This document shows positions 36,320 to 44,178 of a stretch of DNA of 64,000 bases, piece after piece; position 1 is the first letter of the stretch, and each line of letters starts with the position of its first letter. The notes under the pieces were generated by a model that was not told the DNA's origin, did no database searches, and was given only the letters and a program-made list of their open reading frames with translations. Origin of the DNA: Phycisphaeraceae bacterium. Lineage in GTDB: Bacteria > Planctomycetota > Phycisphaerae > Phycisphaerales > SM1A02. The translations under genes were made by a program, and so were the position numbers. The stretch lies in NCBI GenBank assembly GCA_015709595.1, contig CP054178.1:3539205-3603204 (forward strand). The letters are read 5' to 3'.

Positions 36320-38239
36320 ATGCGCACACGTCAACTTCTCGTCGGTTGCTCCCTGACGCCGGTTCTGGGCGGGATGTTCCTGCTCAGTGGCTGCGAGGAT
36401 CCCGCCTCGAAGGCCCAGGCCAACGCCTCGGCGCAGATCGAAAAGGCATCGCTCGACCACAGCCGCGCGCTTCCACAGGATGACCGCTCCTCGGCGCTGA
36501 ACGCCGTGGTCAGCACGCTGGGCCAGGCGGGTGATTCGTCGGCGGCGGCGCTGCTGGAGGCCTCCACGCTGCGCGACGTGGCGGACGTCCACCTGAGCCG
36601 GGCCATCGCTGCGGAATCCACCGCCAGGGCGCTGCGCACCACGCTGCATGGTCTGGCGGCCGCGGCGCACGAACTGCACACCGCCGCCGCCCTGCAGGCG
36701 GGAACGGATGCATCCGGGGCCCGTCCCGCGGTGCAGGCCGCCCGGACGGCGGTGGAGCAGCAGCTCTCCGCCGCCAGGGCCGACGTGGCCCGGCTGGAAG
36801 GTCCGGTCAACGAGCGGAAGACGCTCAACGCCGCTGACGCCGCGGAAGTCGCCAAGCTTCGCGCCCAGGCCCGGACGCTGCGCGAGGAGGCGTTCACGCT
36901 GGGCAACATCCAGGGTTTCGACAAGGTTCGCGCCGCGGTTGATGTGGACCGCAGGGCTGACGCCATCGACAAGCGCATCGCCGCGCGAGAGATCGAACTG
37001 ATCGACCTCGACTCGCAATTGCGGCTGGCGCAGGAGCGTGTGGCGCAGGCGACCAGGCAGTTGAGCGCCACCTCGGCCGCCGAGACGGAGATCGCCGATC
37101 TCAGCCGCGCCCGATCGCAGAGCGCCTCGGAACTGCGCGGCAAGGCGGCGGCGGTCAAGTCGGATTTCGATCGAACGCTCAAGCAGCTGCAGGATCTGGT
37201 CAAGGGCGAGCTGGCGGACGCCTACGCCCAGTGCGAAGCCGCGCTCCAGCGAGCCGGCGCCAAGGCCCAGCAGGCCGCCTCGGGAGGCGACGCGGCGGCC
37301 GCCGGAATGCTCCGCGTTCGAGTGGCCCAGATGACGGGCCAGATGCACGCCACCCGCGCCCAGGGGCTGGAGGATCACGCCCTGCTGCTCGCGGCGCTTG
37401 CCGGCACCGGCGACGCGCTGGGCGGAGCGGCCGGCTATCGCTCGGAACTGGACGCCGCCGCCAAGGCGCGCGACGCCGCCCTTGAAGCCGCCAAGAAGGC
37501 CTACGCCGACGCGGCCGCCTCCATCGCGGGCATCGCCGGCAACTCGCAGGAAGCCAACATTCTCAAGACCCGCCTCGAAGCGGCCTCGCGAGGCGAGGCG
37601 GCGGACCTGAGCGCCTTCACGCCGCGAACGACCTTCGGCGGCTCCGGCGCTTCGACCACCGGCGGCGGCTTCGCCACCCCGGAGGAACTGCTCGCCTACA
37701 TCGGCGGACTGACCCGGGCGTCCATGGAGGAGCAGGTCGCGGCATCGTCCCGCATCTACCACGCGACGTCCGCGGCGGATCGAACCACGCTGAACACCAT
37801 GCGTGACGCGAACGCCGCCATGCTGGAACTCGACCGCGCCCTGCGATCCAAGACCGGGCAGGGCCTGATGGACGCCTCGGCGATGCGGAACATGCCGGGG
37901 GCCAGCTTCGGCATGCCCAACGCCCGCATCACCAGCAAGGCGGATGACAAGGCGACGATCACCTACGACAGCCCGATGGGCGGCTCGGCGAGCGCCGACC
38001 TCGTCAAGGTCGGCAACGGCTGGTTCGTGGACATCGGCTCCATGATCAGCGGCCTTGCCGCCGGCAACCCCCAGGCAGGCCAAGCCATGAACATGATGCT
38101 CGGCGCGATGGGACGCGCGGCCCGCACCGTGGCCCAGCGCGTCAACAGCGGCGCCATCACCTCCGTCGACCAGGCCATGGAGGAACTCGGCAGGGCGCTG
38201 ATGGGCGGCATGGGCGGAGCCGGCGGCTCTCCCAACTGA
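36320..38239 (+). CDS. Coiled-coil lipoprotein of unknown function
   Basis: 639 aa. Lipoprotein signal with lipobox LLSGC (Cys25). The mature protein is dominated by Ala-rich helical and coiled-coil segments (about residues 40-150, 150-250, 250-420), then a Gly/Ser/Thr linker (TFGGSGASTTGGGFA) and a C-terminal domain with NARITSKADDKATITYDSPMGG and GNGWFVDIGSM, possibly an accessory beta fold. It is probably anchored in a membrane facing the periplasm and may be structural. Followed by a strong terminator, so monocistronic. Confidence 0.75.
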   Translation: MRTRQLLVGCSLTPVLGGMFLLSGCEDPASKAQANASAQIEKASLDHSRALPQDDRSSALNAVVSTLGQAGDSSAAALLEASTLRDVADVHLSRAIAAESTARALRTTLHGLAAAAHELHTAAALQAGTDASGARPAVQAARTAVEQQLSAARADVARLEGPVNERKTLNAADAAEVAKLRAQARTLREEAFTLGNIQGFDKVRAAVDVDRRADAIDKRIAAREIELIDLDSQLRLAQERVAQATRQLSATSAAETEIADLSRARSQSASELRGKAAAVKSDFDRTLKQLQDLVKGELADAYAQCEAALQRAGAKAQQAASGGDAAAAGMLRVRVAQMTGQMHATRAQGLEDHALLLAALAGTGDALGGAAGYRSELDAAAKARDAALEAAKKAYADAAASIAGIAGNSQEANILKTRLEAASRGEAADLSAFTPRTTFGGSGASTTGGGFATPEELLAYIGGLTRASMEEQVAASSRIYHATSAADRTTLNTMRDANAAMLELDRALRSKTGQGLMDASAMRNMPGASFGMPNARITSKADDKATITYDSPMGGSASADLVKVGNGWFVDIGSMISGLAAGNPQAGQAMNMMLGAMGRAARTVAQRVNSGAITSVDQAMEELGRALMGGMGGAGGSPN

Positions 38240-38273
38240 CCGGATCAACCAATCATCAGAATCAGATCTCCAG

Positions 38274-38295
38274 GGCCCGGTTCGCCGGGCCTTTT
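38274..38295 (+). terminator. Rho-independent terminator
   Basis: GGCCCGG-TTCG-CCGGGCC perfect 7-bp stem with a TTCG tetraloop followed by TTTT, 34 bp after the lipoprotein stop codon. Confidence 0.85.
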
Positions 38296-38396
38296 CACTG
38301 GGGTCGCGCACCAAGCGCCGCGGCAACCCGCCTCGTGGGGTTCGCTGGCGAATGTCGAGCGGCTTGTGGGCGGCGTGATGTCCTCGCGGCGCGCGG

Positions 38397-39398
38397 TCAC
38401 CGCAACGTCCGCGTGATGTTCCGGCTGGCCACCGCCGCGTTCCGCTGCATCATCGTCAGCGTGGCCCGCTTCATCGGGCTGTTCTCGAACGCCGCCCGTC
38501 GCTGCTCTTCCGTCCACGAGAGAACTTCATTGAGATCGAACCCGTCGCGCTTCGGCGCGTAGGCCGGATGCGTCGGCGCGGCGCCAGCCCGGGACTTCGG
38601 CTGATTGTGCGGGCAGACCTCCTGGCAGATGTCGCAGCCGAAGACCCAGTCGCCCATCTTCGACCGCAGCGCCGGGTCGATCTCGCCGCGATGCTCGATC
38701 GTCAGGTACGAGATGCACCGCGTGGCGTCCACCGACCACGGAGCAATCGCCCCTGTCGGACAGGCGTCGATGCAGCGTGTGCATGAGCCGCACGGGTCGG
38801 GCGCGGCGGGGTCGGTCGGGGCAAGTTCCAGCGTGGTGAGAATCTCACCCAGCAGCAGGTAACTGCCCACGCCCCGGTCGATCAGCAGCGTGTGCTTGCC
38901 GACCGCGCCCAGCCCGGCCCGCTGAGCGTGCTCGCGCTCCATGACCGGCCCGGTGTCCACGAACGCACGAAACGTGTGCCCGGGGAACCTCTCGCGCAGT
39001 TCATCACACACGCGGTGAAGCCGCCGCTTGATGACGCGGTGGTAGTCGCGCCCCTGCGCGTAGCGGGCGATGCGGCCGAAGTGTCGTTCACCGTCCTTCT
39101 CCGAGGTTCTCATCCCCGGCCCTTCTCCAGAGTGGAGAGAGGTGGACGATGCGCCCGTCGCGTACCGGTCCGCCACGCAGATGATCGACTTCGTGCCCGG
39201 GATCAACCTGGCCGGATCGATCCGCAGGTCAACGTGCTCGGCCATGTAGTCCATCTGGCCGTGCTTGCCCGCAGCCAGCCACGCCCGCAGCGCCTCGGGC
39301 CGGTCGATAGGCCGGGCGTCGCACACCCCCGCCAGCGCGAAGCCCAGTTCGCGGCAGCGGGTCAGCACGAGATGGGTCAGTTGGCCCGGTTCGAGCAC
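38397..39398 (-). CDS. queG: Epoxyqueuosine reductase QueG with a small insertion
   Basis: 333 aa from GTG 39398 (SD-like GGAG upstream). It has two 4Fe-4S clusters, CGSCTRCIDACP and CDICQEVCPHN, and a cobalamin-binding N-terminal domain with GRIARYAQGRDYH. It reduces epoxyqueuosine to queuosine at position 34 of tRNAs Tyr, His, Asn and Asp. About residues 80-105 contain extra sequence (TSLHSGEGPGMRTSEK) between ADRYATG and GRIARYA, where homologues have a short loop; its DNA matches the repeat in uvrD. Lies 20 bp after uvrD on the same strand. Confidence 0.93.
   Translation of the reverse strand: MLEPGQLTHLVLTRCRELGFALAGVCDARPIDRPEALRAWLAAGKHGQMDYMAEHVDLRIDPARLIPGTKSIICVADRYATGASSTSLHSGEGPGMRTSEKDGERHFGRIARYAQGRDYHRVIKRRLHRVCDELRERFPGHTFRAFVDTGPVMEREHAQRAGLGAVGKHTLLIDRGVGSYLLLGEILTTLELAPTDPAAPDPCGSCTRCIDACPTGAIAPWSVDATRCISYLTIEHRGEIDPALRSKMGDWVFGCDICQEVCPHNQPKSRAGAAPTHPAYAPKRDGFDLNEVLSWTEEQRRAAFENSPMKRATLTMMQRNAAVASRNITRTLR
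39095..39150. repeat. Dispersed repeat read through inside queG
   Basis: The core ctcatccccggcccttctcc (39109-39128) with ggagagagg (39134-39142) parallels the uvrD element at 40274-40315 block for block. An imperfect short hairpin is possible. Confidence 0.65.
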
Positions 39399-39406
39399 GG
39401 TTTACT

Positions 39407-39438
39407 CCGCTCAGCCGCTCAGCCGCTCAGCCGCTCCA
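39407..39438. repeat. 8-bp tandem repeat over the uvrD stop / queG leader
   Basis: ccgctcag three times then ccgctcca. On the coding (minus) strand each unit supplies a TGA in a changing frame; the copies span the uvrD stop (39421-39419) and end near the queG ribosome-binding site. Confidence 0.8.
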
Positions 39439-41830
39439 GCCGCGCATACTCCAGAATCAACGTCTTCCGCCCCACCGCGGCGAAGGCGATGCGGGCCCGT
39501 GTGTGGCTGCTGTGGCGCTCGATCGACTCCACGCGCCCCACGCCGAACTGCGGATGGCGCACCATCGACCCCACCGGGAACGCCCCCCCGGAAAACGCCC
39601 CCCCGCGGCCGCCGCTCTTGCTCTCGACCAGCGTCTCGTGGGCGCTCTCGCCCTCATCGCGCACGTAGCGCAGGCCGCCGGGTTCATCGTCGTCCGTTTC
39701 GTGCGACGCGTCCAGCATCGTCAGGTGCGTCGGGGGAATCTCGCGCAGGAACATGCTCGGGATCGTCCGCTCGCGCAGCCCGCGGTGCGTGCGCACGTTG
39801 GCGCAGGTGAGCAGCAGGTGGCGCTCCGCCCGCGTGATGCCCACGAAGCAGAGCCGCCGCTCCTCCTCCAGCCCGTGCTCTCCGTCCGCCGCGTTGGCGT
39901 GGGGCAGCAGCCCCTCCTCCAGCCCGATCATGCACACCGCCTTGAACTCCAGTCCCTTGGCGGCGTGCAGCGTGAGCAGCGTGACCGCGCCGTTGGCCGG
40001 GTCCACCATGTCGGCGTCGCTCACCAGCGCGACCGACTCCAGGTAGGCGTGCAGGGTCTGCAGCATCGACGGCTCGGCGCCCAGTTCCAGAGGCGGGACG
40101 AAGTCCGCCGCCGACGAGACCAGCTCCGCCAGGTTCTCGAGCCGATCCTGATCCTCTTCCGTGCGCTGTTGTTCGTACATGTGCTCCAGCCCGCTCTCCC
40201 TGAGGACCAGTTCGACGACCTGGCGCAGGTCGGTGATCGGCTGGCCGGGAAGGAGCGACGACGGGACGGGGGAAACCCTCGCCCCCGGCCCCTCTCCCAG
40301 GGGGAGAGGGGAGAAGATGTCTGAGTCAACGTCCTCTCGATCCGTGTCGATCTGCGGGCTCTCTCGATCGCCCCCATTCATCGGTGGACTCACGCCCTCC
40401 AGTCGCGCACGCCAGCCATCCACCATCGCCGCGAAGGATGTGAACCCCTTCACCGCCTTGCTCGACAGTCCTTCGACGCGTTGCGCCTGCCGCGCCGCCT
40501 CCAGCAGCGTCAGATTGCGGTTGATGGCGTACAGCCCGAGTTTCTCCAGCCCGGCCTTGCCCGCGCCGCGCGTGGGGGTGTTGACGATGCGGCGGAAAGA
40601 CACGTCATCCGCCGGGTTGGCCAGCAGCCGCAGGTAGGCCAGGGCATCCTTCACTTCCTGCCGCTCGTAGAAGGCGGTGCCGCGCGCGATGACGTAGGGC
40701 ACGCCCTCGCGCCGCAGCACGTCCTCCATGACGCGCGACAGCGCGTTGACGCGATACATGACCGCCATGTCCTTCCACGCGATGCCAGACTCGTGACGCC
40801 GCTTCAGTTCGTCCGCCACCAGCCGGGCCTCGTGGTGCTCATCGGCGCAGCGAACCAGTCGGGGCTTTTCGCCGGCCTCCAGTTCGGTGTGCAGATCCTT
40901 GTGCTTGCGGCGGCGGTTGTGGCGGATCAGGCCGTCCGCCGCGGCCACGATGTGGGCCGTGGAGCGGAAGTTCTGTCCGAGCGGAATCACCCGTGCATCC
41001 GGGTAGTGCGTCTCGAAGTCGAGAATGTTGCGGATGTCCGCCCCGCGCCAGCCGTAGATCGACTGGTCCGGGTCGCCGACGACGAAAATGTTGCGCGACC
41101 GGGCCGCCAAGGTGTGGGCGATGATGAACTGAACGTGGTTGGTGTCCTGATACTCGTCGATGAGCAGGTACTGGTATCGCTCCTGCAGGTCGTCGCGGAC
41201 GCGCTCGTCGGCCCTGAGCAGCATCGCCAGGCGCATCAGCAGGTCGTCGAAATCCAGCGCCCCGGCCTTTTTCAGGATCGCCTCGTAGTTCTTGTACGCC
41301 TTGGCCACGGCACGGGAGAAGAAGTCGCCCGCGTGCTGCGCGAACGCCGCCGCATCCAGCAGGTTGTTCTTGGCCTGCGAGATGTGGGCATGCACCGCGG
41401 CGGGCGCGAAGTTCTTGGTGTCCAGCCCGGCGTCCTTGATGGCCTGCTTGACCGCGTCGCGCTGGTCGCCCGTGTCGTAGATCGTGAACGATTCGGGCAG
41501 CCCCGCCGCGCTGGCGTAGCGGCGCAGCAGCCGGGCGCCCAGGGCGTGAAAGGTCGTCACCGTGAGCCCGCGCCGGCCCGGCACGCTGGCGGGCACAATG
41601 GCGTCCACGCGAGCGCGCATCTCCCCCGCCGCCTTGTTGGTGAAGGTGAGCGCCAGGATCGACCACGCCGGGACGCCCTGCGCCACCAGGTGCGCGATGC
41701 GACGGGTGATGACCCGCGTCTTGCCCGAGCCGGGACCCGCCAGCACCAGCGCGGGACCGTCCAGGTGCGACGCGGCCTCGCGCTGCGCGTCCGTCAGACC
41801 TTCGAGCATCCGTGCCGGGTCGGGGATCAT
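39419..41830 (-). CDS. uvrD: UvrD/PcrA-type superfamily 1 DNA helicase with insertion
   Basis: 803 aa from ATG 41830 (an in-frame TTG at 41857 is less likely). Motifs: Q motif LTDAQREAA, Walker A AGPGSGKT, Ia FTNKAAGEM, motif II IDEYQDTN, III GDPDQSIYGWRGAD, IV LGQNFRST, V LHAAKGLEF, VI CFVGITRAERHL. It is a 3'-5' helicase of nucleotide-excision and mismatch repair. Around residues 481-529 it contains extra sequence including IFSPLPLGEGPGARVSPVP, translated from a palindromic repeat, within the 2B region. The C-terminus carries a Tudor-like GSMVRHPQFGVGRVESIE. TACGAT lies 5 nt before ATG. Operon with queG. Confidence 0.94.
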   Translation of the reverse strand: MIPDPARMLEGLTDAQREAASHLDGPALVLAGPGSGKTRVITRRIAHLVAQGVPAWSILALTFTNKAAGEMRARVDAIVPASVPGRRGLTVTTFHALGARLLRRYASAAGLPESFTIYDTGDQRDAVKQAIKDAGLDTKNFAPAAVHAHISQAKNNLLDAAAFAQHAGDFFSRAVAKAYKNYEAILKKAGALDFDDLLMRLAMLLRADERVRDDLQERYQYLLIDEYQDTNHVQFIIAHTLAARSRNIFVVGDPDQSIYGWRGADIRNILDFETHYPDARVIPLGQNFRSTAHIVAAADGLIRHNRRRKHKDLHTELEAGEKPRLVRCADEHHEARLVADELKRRHESGIAWKDMAVMYRVNALSRVMEDVLRREGVPYVIARGTAFYERQEVKDALAYLRLLANPADDVSFRRIVNTPTRGAGKAGLEKLGLYAINRNLTLLEAARQAQRVEGLSSKAVKGFTSFAAMVDGWRARLEGVSPPMNGGDRESPQIDTDREDVDSDIFSPLPLGEGPGARVSPVPSSLLPGQPITDLRQVVELVLRESGLEHMYEQQRTEEDQDRLENLAELVSSAADFVPPLELGAEPSMLQTLHAYLESVALVSDADMVDPANGAVTLLTLHAAKGLEFKAVCMIGLEEGLLPHANAADGEHGLEEERRLCFVGITRAERHLLLTCANVRTHRGLRERTIPSMFLREIPPTHLTMLDASHETDDDEPGGLRYVRDEGESAHETLVESKSGGRGGAFSGGAFPVGSMVRHPQFGVGRVESIERHSSHTRARIAFAAVGRKTLILEYARLERLSG
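40242..40390. repeat. Palindromic repeat insertion inside uvrD
   Basis: Contains a perfect 10-bp inverted repeat CCCCTCTCCC (40289-40298) / GGGAGAGGGG (40302-40311), preceded by ccctcgcccccggc. The reading frame is maintained, giving SPLPLGEGPGARV. The flanks (TDREDVDSD) are also low complexity. Confidence 0.75.
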
Positions 41831-41914
41831 GCAGGATCGTAGATCGCGGAGCGTCAAGGCACCATGCGGGATCGCGCCTGAGCGACCGCATCACCGGCCG
41901 TGATCGGAACGTTC

Positions 41915-43228
41915 CTACGACATCCCCTTGCGGAACGCCGTATGGCGGAGACGCCACAGGAAGAAGAGCGTTCCGCCGGCCATGAGCACCGCGCTGACGA
42001 GAAAGACATCCTGCGGCTGCGTGCCGAAGAGCGGGCGGATCATCCAGTAGATGAGCGACGCCAGGGTGAAGAACCCGAAGCTGACGCAGTTGGCGGTTCC
42101 CAGGAAGCGGCCCCGCTCATCCCGCGGCGACAGCTTCTGCAGGAGCGCCTGCAGCGGGATGATGTAGAACCCGCTGAAGAAGCCGCAGCCGAAGATGAGA
42201 AACGACACGTTGCTCAGCAGCACGCGGAAGGTCGGCGACGTGCCGTACACCGCGGGCGGCGCCAGCGCCAGCAACGCACAGAACAGCGTGATGCCCGCCC
42301 CACCCACCGGGATCAGCCGGGGCTCGATCCGATGACCGGAGATCAGCCCGGCGGCGGCGCACCCCAGTCCGATGGCCACGGCGAGCACGCCCAGGAGCAT
42401 CGCCGCCTCTTCACGCGACACGGCCAGCACCGTGGTGTATTCGGGCACAATGAGCAGAGCCAGCCCGGCCAGCAGGTAGAAGTACCCCCAGGCCATCGTC
42501 ACCATGAACAGCGGGGTCTTGAGCATTTCCCGGAACGCGAAGATGTACGTCGAGAACGGGTTGGGGTCGTACTTCAGCCCGGGGTCGCCTGGTTTGAGCC
42601 GGGGAATGGCCAGCGCGGCGGCAAGACCCAGCACCGCCACGCCCACCATCGCCGCGCCGGGAAGCCAGAGCATGGGCTCCCGTGCCGGCCCGCCGGAAGG
42701 GTCCGGCTGGGGCGAGTACCGATCGCTGATCATCCCCGACACCAACGTGCCCAGAATGACCGCGATGTTGGTCATCATGTTGATGGCGCCGTTGGCGCGG
42801 CTGAGGTCGCCTTCGGCCACAACCTCCGGGATCATGCCGTACTTCGCCGGTCCGAAGAACGCGCTCTGCGACGTGAGCAGCACCAGCGACGCCAGCGTCA
42901 CCCACAGATTGCCGGTCCAGAACCCCACCAGGGCCACGAAGGCGATGGGAATCTCGATCAACTTGACCAGCATCGTCACCCACTGCTTGCTGTGCCGGTC
43001 GGCGAACTGCCCCGCGTAGCCCGAAAGCAGGATGAACGGCAGCGAGAAGCAGATGCCCACGATGCCCTGTCCACCCGTCCCCAGATGGCCCTGCCAGGCG
43101 CCGTCGATCACCATGAAGACGAGGATTCCCTTGAGGATGTTGTCGTTGGCCGCCCCGAAGAACTGGGTGACGATGAGCGACAGGAAGCCGCGTTTGAGAA
43201 GGTTGCTGCGCATGAACGGCGACAGCAT
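41915..43228 (-). CDS. MFS transporter of the LplT (lysophospholipid transporter)-like group
   Basis: 437 aa from ATG 43228. Twelve membrane helices; the opening GFLSLIVTQFFGAANDNILKG and the loop GQFADRHSKQWVTMLVK, followed by SAFFGPAKYGMIPEVV, are characteristic of the LplT/Aas-associated MFS family that flips lysophospholipids for re-acylation at the inner membrane. The acyltransferase half (PlsC-like) is not fused or adjacent. Confidence 0.85.
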   Translation of the reverse strand: MLSPFMRSNLLKRGFLSLIVTQFFGAANDNILKGILVFMVIDGAWQGHLGTGGQGIVGICFSLPFILLSGYAGQFADRHSKQWVTMLVKLIEIPIAFVALVGFWTGNLWVTLASLVLLTSQSAFFGPAKYGMIPEVVAEGDLSRANGAINMMTNIAVILGTLVSGMISDRYSPQPDPSGGPAREPMLWLPGAAMVGVAVLGLAAALAIPRLKPGDPGLKYDPNPFSTYIFAFREMLKTPLFMVTMAWGYFYLLAGLALLIVPEYTTVLAVSREEAAMLLGVLAVAIGLGCAAAGLISGHRIEPRLIPVGGAGITLFCALLALAPPAVYGTSPTFRVLLSNVSFLIFGCGFFSGFYIIPLQALLQKLSPRDERGRFLGTANCVSFGFFTLASLIYWMIRPLFGTQPQDVFLVSAVLMAGGTLFFLWRLRHTAFRKGMS

Positions 43229-43327
43229 ACCGGAGGATGGGCTTCGAGGGCGGACGGCCACGTCCCGGGCGCGGCGACGACCTTCGACTTCGCGGCATGA
43301 CGTGGTGCGGTGATGAGGCCGCTCGGC

Positions 43328-43834
43328 TCACGCCGCGGCGTTCTTGGCCATCGACAGCAGTCGATCCATTGAATCGTCGTCGATGGACTGGGGGGTCATG
43401 CCCGCCAGCGGGTAGCGTCGGCAGAGGGCTTCCCCCAGCGCCAGCGGGTCGGCCACCACCAGGAACACCGGCACCCCGATGAACTTGGTGGCGAAGCGCA
43501 AGGCCCGGCGCAGATGCCGCGCCGTGGTGGCCATCATCAGTTCTTCGCCGTCGAAGCGGATCGGCAGCACCCGGAACTGCCATGCCTGCCGACGCGTCAC
43601 GAGGTCGAGGGCTCGATCCTCGAATGTCTCCACGCGGGGGTCGAGGCGGCGCGTCAGGTGCAGATACTGCACCTCCCAGGCCTGCTCGATCACCTCCGGC
43701 TCGACGTGGAAGTGACGCTCGCAGATCACCCCCAGCGGCTCGTGGGTGACTCGCTGGAGTCGGAGGGCCTCCTCCAGTTGCGATGTCGTGAGCACGCCCC
43801 GACCGACCAGCACATCTCCAAGTCGAACCTGCAT
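43328..43834 (-). CDS. MshEN/GspE N-terminal domain protein
   Basis: 168 aa from ATG 43834 with GGAGG about 10 nt upstream. Opens RLGDVLVGRGVLTTSQLEEALRLQ, the N-terminal motif of type II secretion/type IV pilus ATPases (MshEN domain), several of which bind cyclic di-GMP. The ATPase domain is absent; a stand-alone regulator or adaptor is likely. Upstream of the LplT-like gene (99 bp). Confidence 0.75.
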   Translation of the reverse strand: MQVRLGDVLVGRGVLTTSQLEEALRLQRVTHEPLGVICERHFHVEPEVIEQAWEVQYLHLTRRLDPRVETFEDRALDLVTRRQAWQFRVLPIRFDGEELMMATTARHLRRALRFATKFIGVPVFLVVADPLALGEALCRRYPLAGMTPQSIDDDSMDRLLSMAKNAAA

Positions 43835-44178
43835 GGGATGTTCGCCTCCGTGCGCCGCACATGGATGAACGCGGCGATGGGTCATCGGCGGGTTCGCCCG
43901 TCCCATGCAGCCGGTGGACGAATCGACCGGCCGCAAGAGCCCGTTTCGCGCGACCATGCCGGTAGGTCAAGCCCGGCGGAGTTGCGCGGCGAACCGCAAG
44001 GGTTTCCTCGATGCGCCAGACGGCATTCGTGACGATCAGCGCCAAGCCCGACGCTGATTCGGACTCAAGCGTCCGTCGTCCATGCGGCGTCCGGTCAGAG
44101 CCGCTGCCGAGGGCTGGCGACCCGTCCACCCCGCCGTCCGAGAACTGACACCATTCCCCGCCGCGCTACGCTTGGGCC
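43835..44178. other. Divergent intergenic region, 344 bp
   Basis: No gene recognised. Near the right end CTGACA (44145-44150), a 16-bp spacer and TACGCT (44167-44172) form a likely promoter for the RND gene, ending 6 nt before its ATG. Confidence 0.5.
44145..44172 (+). promoter_or_regulatory. Candidate sigma70 promoter of the RND transporter
   Basis: -35 CTGACA, 16-bp spacer, -10 TACGCT; the transcription start would coincide with the ATG at 44179, giving a leaderless mRNA. Confidence 0.45.

Noticed and set aside
36047-38326. Long minus-strand open frame opposite the coiled-coil lipoprotein
   Set aside because: The plus strand has a signal peptide with lipobox and is followed by a terminator in the right orientation; the antisense product is Gly/Arg-rich and featureless.
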